From positions 1 to 64,000 of the forward strand of contig CACGBT010000005.1 in the NCBI GenBank assembly GCA_902571335.1: DNA of 64,000 bases, given 5' to 3'. Source of the DNA: an uncultured Prochlorococcus sp. GTDB taxonomy: Bacteria; Cyanobacteriota; Cyanobacteriia; PCC-6307; Cyanobiaceae. The notes under the pieces are model-generated. The model was not told the origin of the DNA, ran no database searches, and saw only the letters and a program-made list of their open reading frames with translations. The stretch's first letter is position 1, and every line of letters starts with the position of its first letter. Both the position numbers and the translations under genes were made by a program. Shown here one piece after another: positions 56,042-64,000 of the stretch.

Positions 56042-58024
56042 TTAATCCTTAAAATTATACTTATCAGAAGTCAATAATTTCCAGTCTCCTTGTCCATTTA
56101 ATTCTAAAATATTTTCGTGAAAATCTTTTAAGCTAGGTCTATGTCCAACACTTATTAGAGAAAGTTCTCGTTCCTTTAGTAAACTATATAGTTTTTTTTC
56201 AGTGTTAATATCTAAAGCACTTGTTGCTTCATCAAGTACTGCAAATCTTGGAGAATTTAGTAATAGTCTTGCAAAAGCCAATCTTTGTTGCTCTCCTAGG
56301 GAAAGAATTCGTGGCCAATCTTGTTTGATATCAAGATTAGGATACCGATCCACTAAGGTTTTTAAATTTACTTCATGTAGTACAGAAGTAAGATGTTCAT
56401 CACTAAATTTCTTAACTTCTGTGGGATAACATAATTGTTCTCTTAAAGAACCAAGTAACATATATGGTTTTTGAGGTATGAATAATAATTCCCCAATTTT
56501 TGGTTTTTTAATTACTCCCTGATCGGGTTCCCATAAACCACTAATCATTCTTAGTAAAGATGTTTTTCCGCACCCAGATGGTCCTACAACCAAAAGTGAT
56601 TGATTATTGTCGATACTTAAATTTAAATTTTTAATGATTGTTTTATTTGATCCTGGTGGGCAAAGGTCAGCATTATTAATAAGAATTGAGGGGTAGTCTG
56701 AAATAACGTTTTGATTACTTGTTGGGTTGGTTTGACTAATTGATTCAACTTTTGATTGGAATCCTTCTAATCTGCCAATGCCAGCAGTAAATTTTGCAAG
56801 TTCTTCGATTTGATTAACAATGAAAAATAACGAACCTTCAACCATTCCAAATGCAAAGCTTGCCTGAATAAAGCGTCCATAATCAATATCACCTTTAAAG
56901 TAAGGGATTGCCATTATTAAATATGGAAAGAAATTTCCAGCATAATTAATGGATCTTCTCATGACGTCTATTATTACTCTCCATATAATCAGTAAATTAA
57001 AGTTTCTCACCACTTCTCCTAAGCGCCTTTCAGTTTCACTTCGTTCAGGATTCTCCCCAGAGTAAAAGGCTATTGATTCAGCATTATCTCTAATATGTAC
57101 CAAGCCATATCGAAAATCCGCTTCATATCTAAGTTGATCAAAATCAATCTTTACAAGATTTTTTCCAGCAATTAAGAGGATAGAAGTTGCAAATGCAGCA
57201 TAACCAAATAAAGAAAAAGTAAGTGTTGTACTAATACTCCATAAAATAAGAATATTAAGTGAAAATGTTAGTAGGGCATCAAAAATACCTAATGTGAAAG
57301 AGAGACTTTGCCCGGTAAAAGCTCGGGTATCATCTGTGATTCTTTGATCGGGATTATCTACATCGGTTTGTTCTTCGTCATTGGGATTTAACTGGTAATA
57401 AGCTTTATTAGTCATATAATCTTTGACTAGACTTTTTGAAAGCCATTCTCTCCAAATTATTCCTAACTTATATGTAAAAAATATTTGTGAAACACGTATT
57501 GGTAGAGCCACAGCGAAACAACAAGCATAAATCCCCAATATCCGATAAAACCCATCTTCTTGTTTTTCTACTAAAGCATTTGTTAAATCTCTCGCAATGA
57601 AACCAATACCTGCGTTTATTCCGTTTACAGCTAAAAGCATTAATACGATTATCGCAAGAAATAACCAATGTAACCATCTACGGTTTTTTAATTGACGTCT
57701 TAAGCTAAAAAAGCTCCCTGATCCAATTAAAAATAAGGTAGAGAAAAGCAATCCCCAGCTGCCAGCCCATATCGAATTGACTGTACTTACTACACCTCCG
57801 AAATACTTTTCAAGAAAAATTGGTTGAAAGCTTTCAAAAAAACTGATTATTCCTGTAAGACCAACAAGTACTACTCCGCCAACACAAAATATAAGAGAAA
57901 TCAAAAGCCAAATGAATTGAAATCCATTGCATTGATCTATGGGAAGAAAAAACGGCTGAGATAGCTTCCTTAATTTTTGTAATTGGTAGAGTATTTTGGA
58001 TTTATTATTAACTGCTTTATTCAT
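56042..58024 (-). CDS. ABC transporter with fused membrane and ATPase parts (SbmA/BacA- or ABCD-like)
   Basis: 660 residues. Six membrane segments (about 30-390; EEQTDVDNPDQRITDDTRAFTG near 215 is the EAA-like loop of this family), then an ATPase with Walker A GPSGCGKTS (about 485), LSLGEQQRLAFARLL signature (about 580) and FAVLDEATSALD. Relatives move peptides, vitamin B12 or fatty acyl compounds; substrate here unknown. The 92-residue gene is just upstream. Confidence 0.82.
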   Translation of the reverse strand: MNKAVNNKSKILYQLQKLRKLSQPFFLPIDQCNGFQFIWLLISLIFCVGGVVLVGLTGIISFFESFQPIFLEKYFGGVVSTVNSIWAGSWGLLFSTLFLIGSGSFFSLRRQLKNRRWLHWLFLAIIVLMLLAVNGINAGIGFIARDLTNALVEKQEDGFYRILGIYACCFAVALPIRVSQIFFTYKLGIIWREWLSKSLVKDYMTNKAYYQLNPNDEEQTDVDNPDQRITDDTRAFTGQSLSFTLGIFDALLTFSLNILILWSISTTLTFSLFGYAAFATSILLIAGKNLVKIDFDQLRYEADFRYGLVHIRDNAESIAFYSGENPERSETERRLGEVVRNFNLLIIWRVIIDVMRRSINYAGNFFPYLIMAIPYFKGDIDYGRFIQASFAFGMVEGSLFFIVNQIEELAKFTAGIGRLEGFQSKVESISQTNPTSNQNVISDYPSILINNADLCPPGSNKTIIKNLNLSIDNNQSLLVVGPSGCGKTSLLRMISGLWEPDQGVIKKPKIGELLFIPQKPYMLLGSLREQLCYPTEVKKFSDEHLTSVLHEVNLKTLVDRYPNLDIKQDWPRILSLGEQQRLAFARLLLNSPRFAVLDEATSALDINTEKKLYSLLKERELSLISVGHRPSLKDFHENILELNGQGDWKLLTSDKYNFKD

Positions 58025-58066
58025 TACTCGACTAGTGTTATGAAATAAATTATAACTTTTAGCAGT

Positions 58067-58345
58067 CTATTGACCAAAGCCAATAAATGAAAGTGCCCAG
58101 TCAGGTAAATTCAAGTAATTCAAGATTGTTGCATCAAATTCATGAACTTTTGGAAAATATTTATCTATTGCCCACCATAGTAGAAAAGGTAGATTAAATA
58201 AAATTTGTAATTGCCATTTATAAGTTAAAACGTTCCAAATTTTTATTAACTTAGTTTTGAGTGAATCATCTAGATCTTCCCAATTTTTTGAGATTAAATT
58301 GAATAAATTTTTAGATTCTGTATTTAAGGACTCTGGTGTATTCAT
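58067..58345 (-). CDS. Small protein, helical with possible membrane segment
   Basis: 92 residues. A charged helix (about 1-40) is followed by a Trp/Phe/Leu-rich stretch (about 42-62, WQLQILFNLPFLLWWAI) that may sit in or on the membrane, and a C-terminus with LNLPDWALSFIGFG. No family recognised. It lies between HIT and the ABC gene on the same strand. Confidence 0.6.
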   Translation of the reverse strand: MNTPESLNTESKNLFNLISKNWEDLDDSLKTKLIKIWNVLTYKWQLQILFNLPFLLWWAIDKYFPKVHEFDATILNYLNLPDWALSFIGFGQ

Positions 58346-58391
58346 TTTGTTTTTATTTATTTATAACCCATTAATATTTCTTTCGAGAGTT

Positions 58392-58733
58392 TTAACCTGG
58401 AGGCCAATTCATTTTTCTTCCAGATAAAAAATGAATATGTAAATGGAAAACTGTTTGTCCAGATTCTGCTCCAGTGTTAATTACTGTTCTCCAATTAGTT
58501 AAATTTTTTGATTTAGCTATTTTGCTACCAACGAAAAGTAAATGCCCTAATAAATTTGTATCTTGCTCCATACACTCTAATAAACTGATTATTGGCTTTT
58601 TAGGAATCACTAAAAAATGTATTGGAGCTTGTGCTTGGATATCATTAAACGCAATACATAAATTATCTTCATAAAGCTTATCGCAGGGTATTTCTTCATT
58701 AATGATTTTTTGAAATATTGTTGTTTCAGTCAT
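58392..58733 (-). CDS. HIT-family (HINT-like) protein
   Basis: 113 residues. The catalytic HxHxH is at 97-101 (HLHIH), with FNDIQAQAPIHFLVIPKKPI near 29-48. HINT enzymes split phosphoramidates of AMP or GMP. Complete. def ends four bases upstream, so the two are one unit. Confidence 0.9.
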   Translation of the reverse strand: MTETTIFQKIINEEIPCDKLYEDNLCIAFNDIQAQAPIHFLVIPKKPIISLLECMEQDTNLLGHLLFVGSKIAKSKNLTNWRTVINTGAESGQTVFHLHIHFLSGRKMNWPPG

Positions 58734-58737
58734 TAAA

Positions 58738-59343
58738 TTAATTAATTGAGATAACGTCTTTTTCGTTAAACCCTTCTTTTAAAAGTTCTTTGTTCAAATC
58801 ATCTTTTGATGTAACTCTATCTACAAATAATATTCCATTTAAGTGATCCATTTCGTGTTGAATACACCTCGCTAGAAGTCCATCTGCTTTCATTTTACGT
58901 GGTCGTCCCATTTCATCTCTAAATTTTAATTTTATAGTTGATGGCCTTACTACATTCAAATAGACGCCAGGTATACTCAAGCAGCCTTCTTCGTATGAAT
59001 TAAGGGTTGTTCCAAAGTCTGTAATTTCTGGATTGATTAATATTAAAGGTTCTGCGGCTGAATCTTCAAAGTTTACGTCTATGACAAGAAGCTCTTTGTT
59101 GATTCCAATTTGAGGTGCAGCAAGTCCAATTCCTTTAGCTGCATACATGCTTTGAAGCATTTCTCTAGCAAGTTTTCTAATCGATTCGTCAACTTTAGTT
59201 ATTCTTTTGGAATTTTGTCTCAATACATCATCACCAAGTTTATAAATGTCTAGAGATGGCTTACCTGGTTGTTCTTTTACAATTTTTTCTGCGTTTCCAT
59301 TTGTTCTTGACTTTTTTGCAAGTTGTGAAAAATGGTTTGCCAC
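58738..59343 (-). CDS. def: Peptide deformylase
   Basis: Removes the formyl group from new proteins. 201 residues: GIGLAAPQIG (about 70-79), EEGCLSIPG with the metal Cys (about 118-126), and HEMDHLNG with two metal His and the catalytic Glu (about 163-170). The first 40 residues are extra, as in other cyanobacterial deformylases. Divergent from the S9 peptidase gene with 80 bases between. Confidence 0.93.
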   Translation of the reverse strand: MANHFSQLAKKSRTNGNAEKIVKEQPGKPSLDIYKLGDDVLRQNSKRITKVDESIRKLAREMLQSMYAAKGIGLAAPQIGINKELLVIDVNFEDSAAEPLILINPEITDFGTTLNSYEEGCLSIPGVYLNVVRPSTIKLKFRDEMGRPRKMKADGLLARCIQHEMDHLNGILFVDRVTSKDDLNKELLKEGFNEKDVISIN

Positions 59344-59423
59344 GTTAAAAAAAAGGTTTTTACTTAAGAGTTTAGCTATAAAAATACTAGCACTTTAATT
59401 TGCATTCTTTATAGTTTTTTTCA

Positions 59424-61349
59424 ATGAGTAATGATGATCAGTTAAATGTTAGGCAAACTGTATCTAAAAAAAAATCTTTTAAGGAATTAACTATTGTTAG
59501 GAATATCATTTTTTGGATTGATCCTGTTGGTGAAGGTCAAAATGAAAATGCTATTTTTGCAAGACCATTTAATGAAAAAGAAGCGTTTCCTCAGAAATTA
59601 ACAAGTAAAAAATATAATATTAAAAATAACTTTCATGGATATGGTGGTAAATCCTATAAATGTATATATTTAAAAAATAATTTTTATTTGATATGGATAG
59701 ATCAGATTACCAACGCAGTATGGTTTCAAATTTTTAAAGAGGTAGCATCAAACTATAGAATTCAAAAAAGATATCTCGATTCAGTTCAAGAACCGAAACA
59801 ACTCTCTAAATCAATTGATGGAAATTTCGATTCTTCATTTGTTATTTCTCAAAAAAATTTTTTGTATGGTATTTGTGAAATAAATAATAGAGATTACTTA
59901 TTTTCTTTAAACTTAAAAAAAACTAAACAAGATATTTACCGAATAAAAAAATTTAAAAATTTCGCTGGAGAATTATCTTCTAATACTTCTGTTAGCTTGC
60001 TTTCTTGGATCGAGTGGGATTCTCCAAACATGCCATGGGAGAAAAATGATCTTTGTTTTGCTCAAATTGACTTAGATGGAGAGATAACAAAAATAAAAAA
60101 ATTCTCAGATAAGCTGATTAATGCCAAAAAAAATGTTTCTTTTTTTCAACCTTATTGGATAAGTGAAAATCTTTTAGTATGTTCTGAAGATAGTTCTGGA
60201 TGGTGGAACTTATTGTTTTTAGATGCTAGTAAAATTGAGAATATTTTTATTAAAAAAAGGGTAGAAAGAAATTTTGTTGAATATGGAGTACCTCAGTGGG
60301 TCTCAGGAATAATATTTTTTTCAGGGGATATAAAAGATTTATTTTGTTTAGCAAAAAAAGAAAATAATTTAGTAATTGAACAATATGAAGATCTACAATT
60401 CGTTAAAGAATTTTCTACTCCTTTTACCTCAATAAGTGATTTTAGTGTTTTTGAGAAGAAAGTAGTTTTGAAAGGTAATGGATCTGATTTTCTTGGAAAT
60501 TTACTTGAAATTGATTGTAAAAAAGAAGTTTTATCAAATGTTTTTGAGGAAATAAATTATGAATATATAAAAGATTGTTCAAAACCTGAATCTTTTTGGT
60601 TTAAAGGTTTTGAAGATAAATCTACTCATTCTTTTTTATATAGGCCGCTTGTTGAAAAATTTAGAAAACCACCGCTTTTTGTTAGAGCTCATAGTGGACC
60701 AACTTCATTTTTTGATGGATCATATAATTCTGAAGTTCAATATTGGACGTCGAAGGGTTTTTTTGTTGCTGAAGTCAATTATGGAGGATCATCAGGATTT
60801 GGCAAAGCATATAGAGAGAGGTTGAATTATAAATGGGGTATTGTTGATTCTTATGATTGCAAAGCACTAGCTCTTGAATTGATTAAATCAAATCAAGTAG
60901 ATAGTGAAAAAGTAGTAATTTTTGGGAATAGCGCTGGTGGGTTAACTGCTCTAAATTGTTTATTATATGGGTCTATTTTTACAGCAGCAATTTGTAAATA
61001 TCCTGTTATTGATTTGAAGGATATGCATTACAACACCCATAGGTTTGAAAAAGATTATTTAAATTCTTTGGTAGGAAATTATGCAAAAAATCATGATGAC
61101 TATATAAATAGATCACCGATAAATTATATTAACAAAATAAAAAAACCTATCTTATTGTTTCATGGAAAAAAAGATATAGTTATTTCTTATAAACAAACTT
61201 TAAAAATTCAACAAATTTTGATTCGAAATAATAGATATTCAGAAGTTATTTTTTTTGATAATGAAGGCCACGGGTTTAGAAATATTGAAAATAAAGAAGT
61301 AGTAATGCAAAAATCTCAGGAATTTTTAAAAAATGCTTTGAATATTTAA
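59424..61349 (+). CDS. Prolyl-oligopeptidase-family (S9) serine peptidase
   Basis: 641 residues: a beta-propeller-like N-terminal part (about 1-390) and an alpha/beta hydrolase domain. Nucleophile in GNSAGG (near 503), Asp in FHGKKDIVIS (near 585) and His in NEGHGF (near 615) make up the triad. Substrate probably short peptides. No signal peptide seen. Its stop overlaps convergent sufS by four bases. Confidence 0.85.
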   Translation: MSNDDQLNVRQTVSKKKSFKELTIVRNIIFWIDPVGEGQNENAIFARPFNEKEAFPQKLTSKKYNIKNNFHGYGGKSYKCIYLKNNFYLIWIDQITNAVWFQIFKEVASNYRIQKRYLDSVQEPKQLSKSIDGNFDSSFVISQKNFLYGICEINNRDYLFSLNLKKTKQDIYRIKKFKNFAGELSSNTSVSLLSWIEWDSPNMPWEKNDLCFAQIDLDGEITKIKKFSDKLINAKKNVSFFQPYWISENLLVCSEDSSGWWNLLFLDASKIENIFIKKRVERNFVEYGVPQWVSGIIFFSGDIKDLFCLAKKENNLVIEQYEDLQFVKEFSTPFTSISDFSVFEKKVVLKGNGSDFLGNLLEIDCKKEVLSNVFEEINYEYIKDCSKPESFWFKGFEDKSTHSFLYRPLVEKFRKPPLFVRAHSGPTSFFDGSYNSEVQYWTSKGFFVAEVNYGGSSGFGKAYRERLNYKWGIVDSYDCKALALELIKSNQVDSEKVVIFGNSAGGLTALNCLLYGSIFTAAICKYPVIDLKDMHYNTHRFEKDYLNSLVGNYAKNHDDYINRSPINYINKIKKPILLFHGKKDIVISYKQTLKIQQILIRNNRYSEVIFFDNEGHGFRNIENKEVVMQKSQEFLKNALNI

Positions 61350-62599
61350 GAATTTATTTTTAGAAAATCAATAGTATCTTTTAATTTTTCTATAAACATA
61401 TCAATTTCTTCCTTATTGGTTGTGAAATTCATGCTGATTCTAGCTGTTGATTTAATTCCAATGTATCTGTGAAGAGGTTGACAGCAATGGTGACCACTTC
61501 TGATGCAAATTCCTTTTGAATCAAGAATTTCGGCAATATCGTTTGAATGTATATTTTTTACATAAAAGGTGGCAAGTGATGCTCTTTCTGGATCTATCTT
61601 GGGTGATGGACCTATGATTTCAACATTTTTTATTGCACTTAATTTTTCAAATAAATATTTAGTAATATTCTTTTCATATTCATGAATTTCATTCAATCCT
61701 ATAGTGTTTATGTAGTTAATTGCTTCTGCAAGACCTATTGCTTCCGCAATGGCTGGAGTTCCAGCTTCAAATTTATGTGGTAACTCTGCCCAAGTACTTG
61801 TCTCTTCAAAAACATCTTGAATCATTTCGCCACCTCCAAAGAGAGGAGGAATTTTTTCTAGTATTTCTTTTCTTGACCAAAGGAAACCAATACCTGTAGG
61901 ACCGCAAAGCTTATGTCCTGATCCAGCTAAAAAATCTATATTAAGATCAATAACATCTAAGTTTTGATGGGCCAAACTTTGACATGCATCTATTAATACT
62001 AAAGAACCTTTTTGTTTAGCTAATTTAGTGATCTCTTTGATGGGATTACAGCAACCTAGAGTATTACTAACATGTACTAGGCTAACTAGCTTAGTTCTAG
62101 ATGTTAGTTTTGATTTAAAATCGTCTATATCTAATTTCCCATTTTTATCTATACCTATAAATTTTAATTTGCAATTATTTTTTGCTGCAACCATTTGCCA
62201 CGGAACAATATTGCTATGATGTTCCATTATTGATAAGAGAATTTCATCGTTTTCTTTTAATGAAGATTCGCCCCATGATCTAGCAGCTAGATTGATCGCC
62301 TCAGTTGCATTTCTTGTGAAAATAATTTCTTTTGTTGAATTCGCTTTTATAAATTTGCTAATTAAATATCTTGCATTTTCAAATTCTTCTGTCGCTTTAG
62401 CACTTAATTGATGTGCGCCTCTATGTACATTGGCATTAAAGTTTCTATAGTATTCATTAATTTTTTCTAAGACTTGTATTGGTTTTTGAGTGGTTGCAGC
62501 ATGGTCTAAATAAATAATTTGCTCACTACTTTTTAAGTTCTTATTTAAAAGAGGAAAGTCTTTCTTTATTATTTCAGGAAAATTTTGAATTGTTTCCAT
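61346..62599 (-). CDS. sufS: Cysteine desulfurase SufS
   Basis: Supplies sulfur for iron-sulfur cluster assembly. 417 residues: YLDHAATTQKP near 29, HxSNIVPW near 127, PLP lysine in GSGHKLCGP (near 231) and the persulfide cysteine in RSGHHCCQPL (near 372). It belongs to group II (SufS). The start shares one base with the end of sufD. Confidence 0.95.
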   Translation of the reverse strand: METIQNFPEIIKKDFPLLNKNLKSSEQIIYLDHAATTQKPIQVLEKINEYYRNFNANVHRGAHQLSAKATEEFENARYLISKFIKANSTKEIIFTRNATEAINLAARSWGESSLKENDEILLSIMEHHSNIVPWQMVAAKNNCKLKFIGIDKNGKLDIDDFKSKLTSRTKLVSLVHVSNTLGCCNPIKEITKLAKQKGSLVLIDACQSLAHQNLDVIDLNIDFLAGSGHKLCGPTGIGFLWSRKEILEKIPPLFGGGEMIQDVFEETSTWAELPHKFEAGTPAIAEAIGLAEAINYINTIGLNEIHEYEKNITKYLFEKLSAIKNVEIIGPSPKIDPERASLATFYVKNIHSNDIAEILDSKGICIRSGHHCCQPLHRYIGIKSTARISMNFTTNKEEIDMFIEKLKDTIDFLKINS

Positions 62600-63816
62600 T
62601 AATTTTCATTTAGAAGTTTATCAAGCAAATCCCATCTATCTTTTGAAACGGGAATAAATGAAATTATTTCTTGAAAGTAAGAACTTAATTGTAGTTTACT
62701 TGCTTCTTTTAATGTGATCCCTCTTGTTCGCATATAAAAAAGTTCTTCTTCATTTAGTTGTGAAATTGTAGCTCCATGTTTGCATTTGACATCATCAGCA
62801 ATTATTTCTAATTGAGGTTTGGTATCTATTTGTGCGAGATTTGATAAAAGTAAATTTCTGCTTAATTGAGAAGCATCAGTTTTCTGGGCAATTTTCGGAA
62901 CTATTATTGAACCTTCAAATATTGCATGTGATTTATCGTCAGCGAGTGATTTATTTATTTGATCTAGAAATCCATTTGGTCCATCAAAGTCTATTTTTGT
63001 ATAGGTAGAAATTTGTTCATCTTTTTTTGTTATTTGCATACCTTTGATATTGGTTCTAGCGTTTCCTTCAGATTGCTTAATACGAATTTCAAATCTTGCA
63101 TAATTAAATTTAAAATGTAGAGATCCTAAATTGTATTCGCTATTTTTTTGTTGAATTACATTGAGAGAATTTAATAGATTTGATTTGTTTAAACCGTAAG
63201 AAACAACACCATGGTTTAGGGAACTATTTTCTTCTAAACAAAAGAACGTTGATTGAGATAATGAAGAGTTGTCTTCACCAAGATTTACTTGTAATAATTC
63301 AACATTACAATTCTTTTCACAAAATATTATCAGGGTTTTTGCGTTTAAAGAATTACTTGATGCATGACTAAAAATTTCAATAGGAGGAATTTTTGATCCA
63401 TTTATTTTTAATCCCAAAATATTATTTTTACAACTTAAAGATAGATTTAGTAGGTCACTCCAATTGTCGTTTTGATTAAAAAAAGATATCTGTTCCTTTA
63501 TATATTTTAGTAATTCATCCTCCCTTAATTGCTGTATTGAATAATTTTTATCTATTAACTTAATTTGGCAATTCTCACCAATTATTAATCTAATAGTACT
63601 TTGAGAATTTTCCGGAAATGGCATATCAAATTTTGAATTGTTTCCATAAACTGAGTAATCTAAACAGTTTGATAATTTTGATTTATTTGAAAGCCTCCAT
63701 TGTTCACTTCTAAGATTGGGGAGGGGACTTGATTGTAATTTATCTAGACAGATTTTTTGTATTTCTGTTTGATTATCAATCGATTTATAGGTTTTTATTT
63801 TTTCAATAATTTCCAT
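62599..63816 (-). CDS. sufD: Fe-S cluster assembly protein SufD
   Basis: 405 residues. The C-terminal beta-helix part contains the family stretch LEIIADDVKCKHGATISQL and EELFYMRTRGI. SufD forms the SufBCD scaffold with SufB and SufC. One-base overlap with sufS and four bases after sufC. Confidence 0.92.
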   Translation of the reverse strand: MEIIEKIKTYKSIDNQTEIQKICLDKLQSSPLPNLRSEQWRLSNKSKLSNCLDYSVYGNNSKFDMPFPENSQSTIRLIIGENCQIKLIDKNYSIQQLREDELLKYIKEQISFFNQNDNWSDLLNLSLSCKNNILGLKINGSKIPPIEIFSHASSNSLNAKTLIIFCEKNCNVELLQVNLGEDNSSLSQSTFFCLEENSSLNHGVVSYGLNKSNLLNSLNVIQQKNSEYNLGSLHFKFNYARFEIRIKQSEGNARTNIKGMQITKKDEQISTYTKIDFDGPNGFLDQINKSLADDKSHAIFEGSIIVPKIAQKTDASQLSRNLLLSNLAQIDTKPQLEIIADDVKCKHGATISQLNEEELFYMRTRGITLKEASKLQLSSYFQEIISFIPVSKDRWDLLDKLLNEN

Positions 63817-63820
63817 TTAT

Positions 63821-64000
63821 TTAGGTCTCTTTTATAAAGTTATCAGTCCATTCATACCCTTTCTTCTCAAGCTCTAGAGCAAGATCGCTCTCACCAGTTT
63901 TTATAATTTGTCCGTCTGACATAACATGGACATAATTTGGTTTAATTTCATCTAATAATCTTTGATAGTGGGTAATAAGTATAATTCCAGTTTGTGCATT
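63821..64000 (-). CDS. sufC: Fe-S cluster assembly ATPase SufC (partial, C-terminal end)
   Basis: Reverse strand from the edge is open for 59 residues to TAA at 63821-63823. It reads [18 protein letters not shown], the SufC H-loop with THYQRLL, then [11 protein letters not shown] and WTDNFIKET. The Walker motifs lie outside the window. It precedes sufD by four bases, giving the usual sufBCDS order. Confidence 0.9.
   Translation of the reverse strand, partial: NAQTGIILITHYQRLLDEIKPNYVHVMSDGQIIKTGESDLALELEKKGYEWTDNFIKET

Overview
This window reads as a piece of a Prochlorococcus chromosome, most likely a high-light-adapted lineage. The evidence is very low GC, extremely tight packing with many overlapping gene ends, frequent TTG/GTG starts, photosystem and chloroplast-type genes (psbX, ycf66, a high-light-inducible protein, Calvin-cycle gap2, flv1/flv3), and a circularly permuted tmRNA gene whose tag peptide is of the marine picocyanobacterial type. 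Gene order (dusA-msrB-grpE-dnaJ ... gap2-thiL ... efp-accB ... cbiD-guaA) also matches what I remember of this genus; no database search was possible.

Layout. 1-4.7 kb: end of a probable RNA-binding protein, then dusA, msrB and the chaperone/ribosome group grpE-dnaJ-tusA-like-rsgA. 4.7-19.9 kb: ebfC-murB-murC on the minus strand, gap2, thiL plus a lumenal cyclophilin, efp-accB, pdxA, several small lineage-specific proteins, a photorespiratory-type aminotransferase, cbiD and guaA. 19.9-23.6 kb: the one clearly accessory patch. It holds an exported TPR protein fused to a metzincin-type zinc protease, a duplicated and decayed copy of that gene's leader, scraps of open frame, and a TPR-sulfotransferase. 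23.6-43 kb: a Cas4-like nuclease, PBP2, the flv3-flv1-flavin reductase operon, alaS, speA, ndk, a glycine-oxidase-like gene, gatB, coaE, argJ, a ParA-like ATPase and an aldo/keto reductase. 43-46 kb: a 45-codon gene, the permuted ssrA gene, an RlmL-like methyltransferase, a YqjD/YqjE-like membrane pair and a small membrane protein. 46-52.6 kb: a LigD-phosphoesterase-like small protein, smc, a PRC-barrel protein, a LpxB-related protein and tRNA-Leu(AAG). 52.8-64 kb: accC, YggT, psbX, ycf66, hli, an ABC exporter/permease, HIT, def, an S9 peptidase and the suf operon running off the right edge.

How the parts fit: most genes are core housekeeping (protein quality control, cell wall, fatty acid synthesis through AccB and AccC, Fe-S cluster assembly, purine, cobalamin and polyamine synthesis) or photoprotection and electron sinks (Flv1/Flv3, Hli). 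Transcription units are short and many convergent pairs overlap at their 3' ends. The features most worth attention are the accessory patch at 19.9-23.6 kb, the permuted tmRNA with only six bases between its two halves, and a leucine tRNA with an A34 anticodon.
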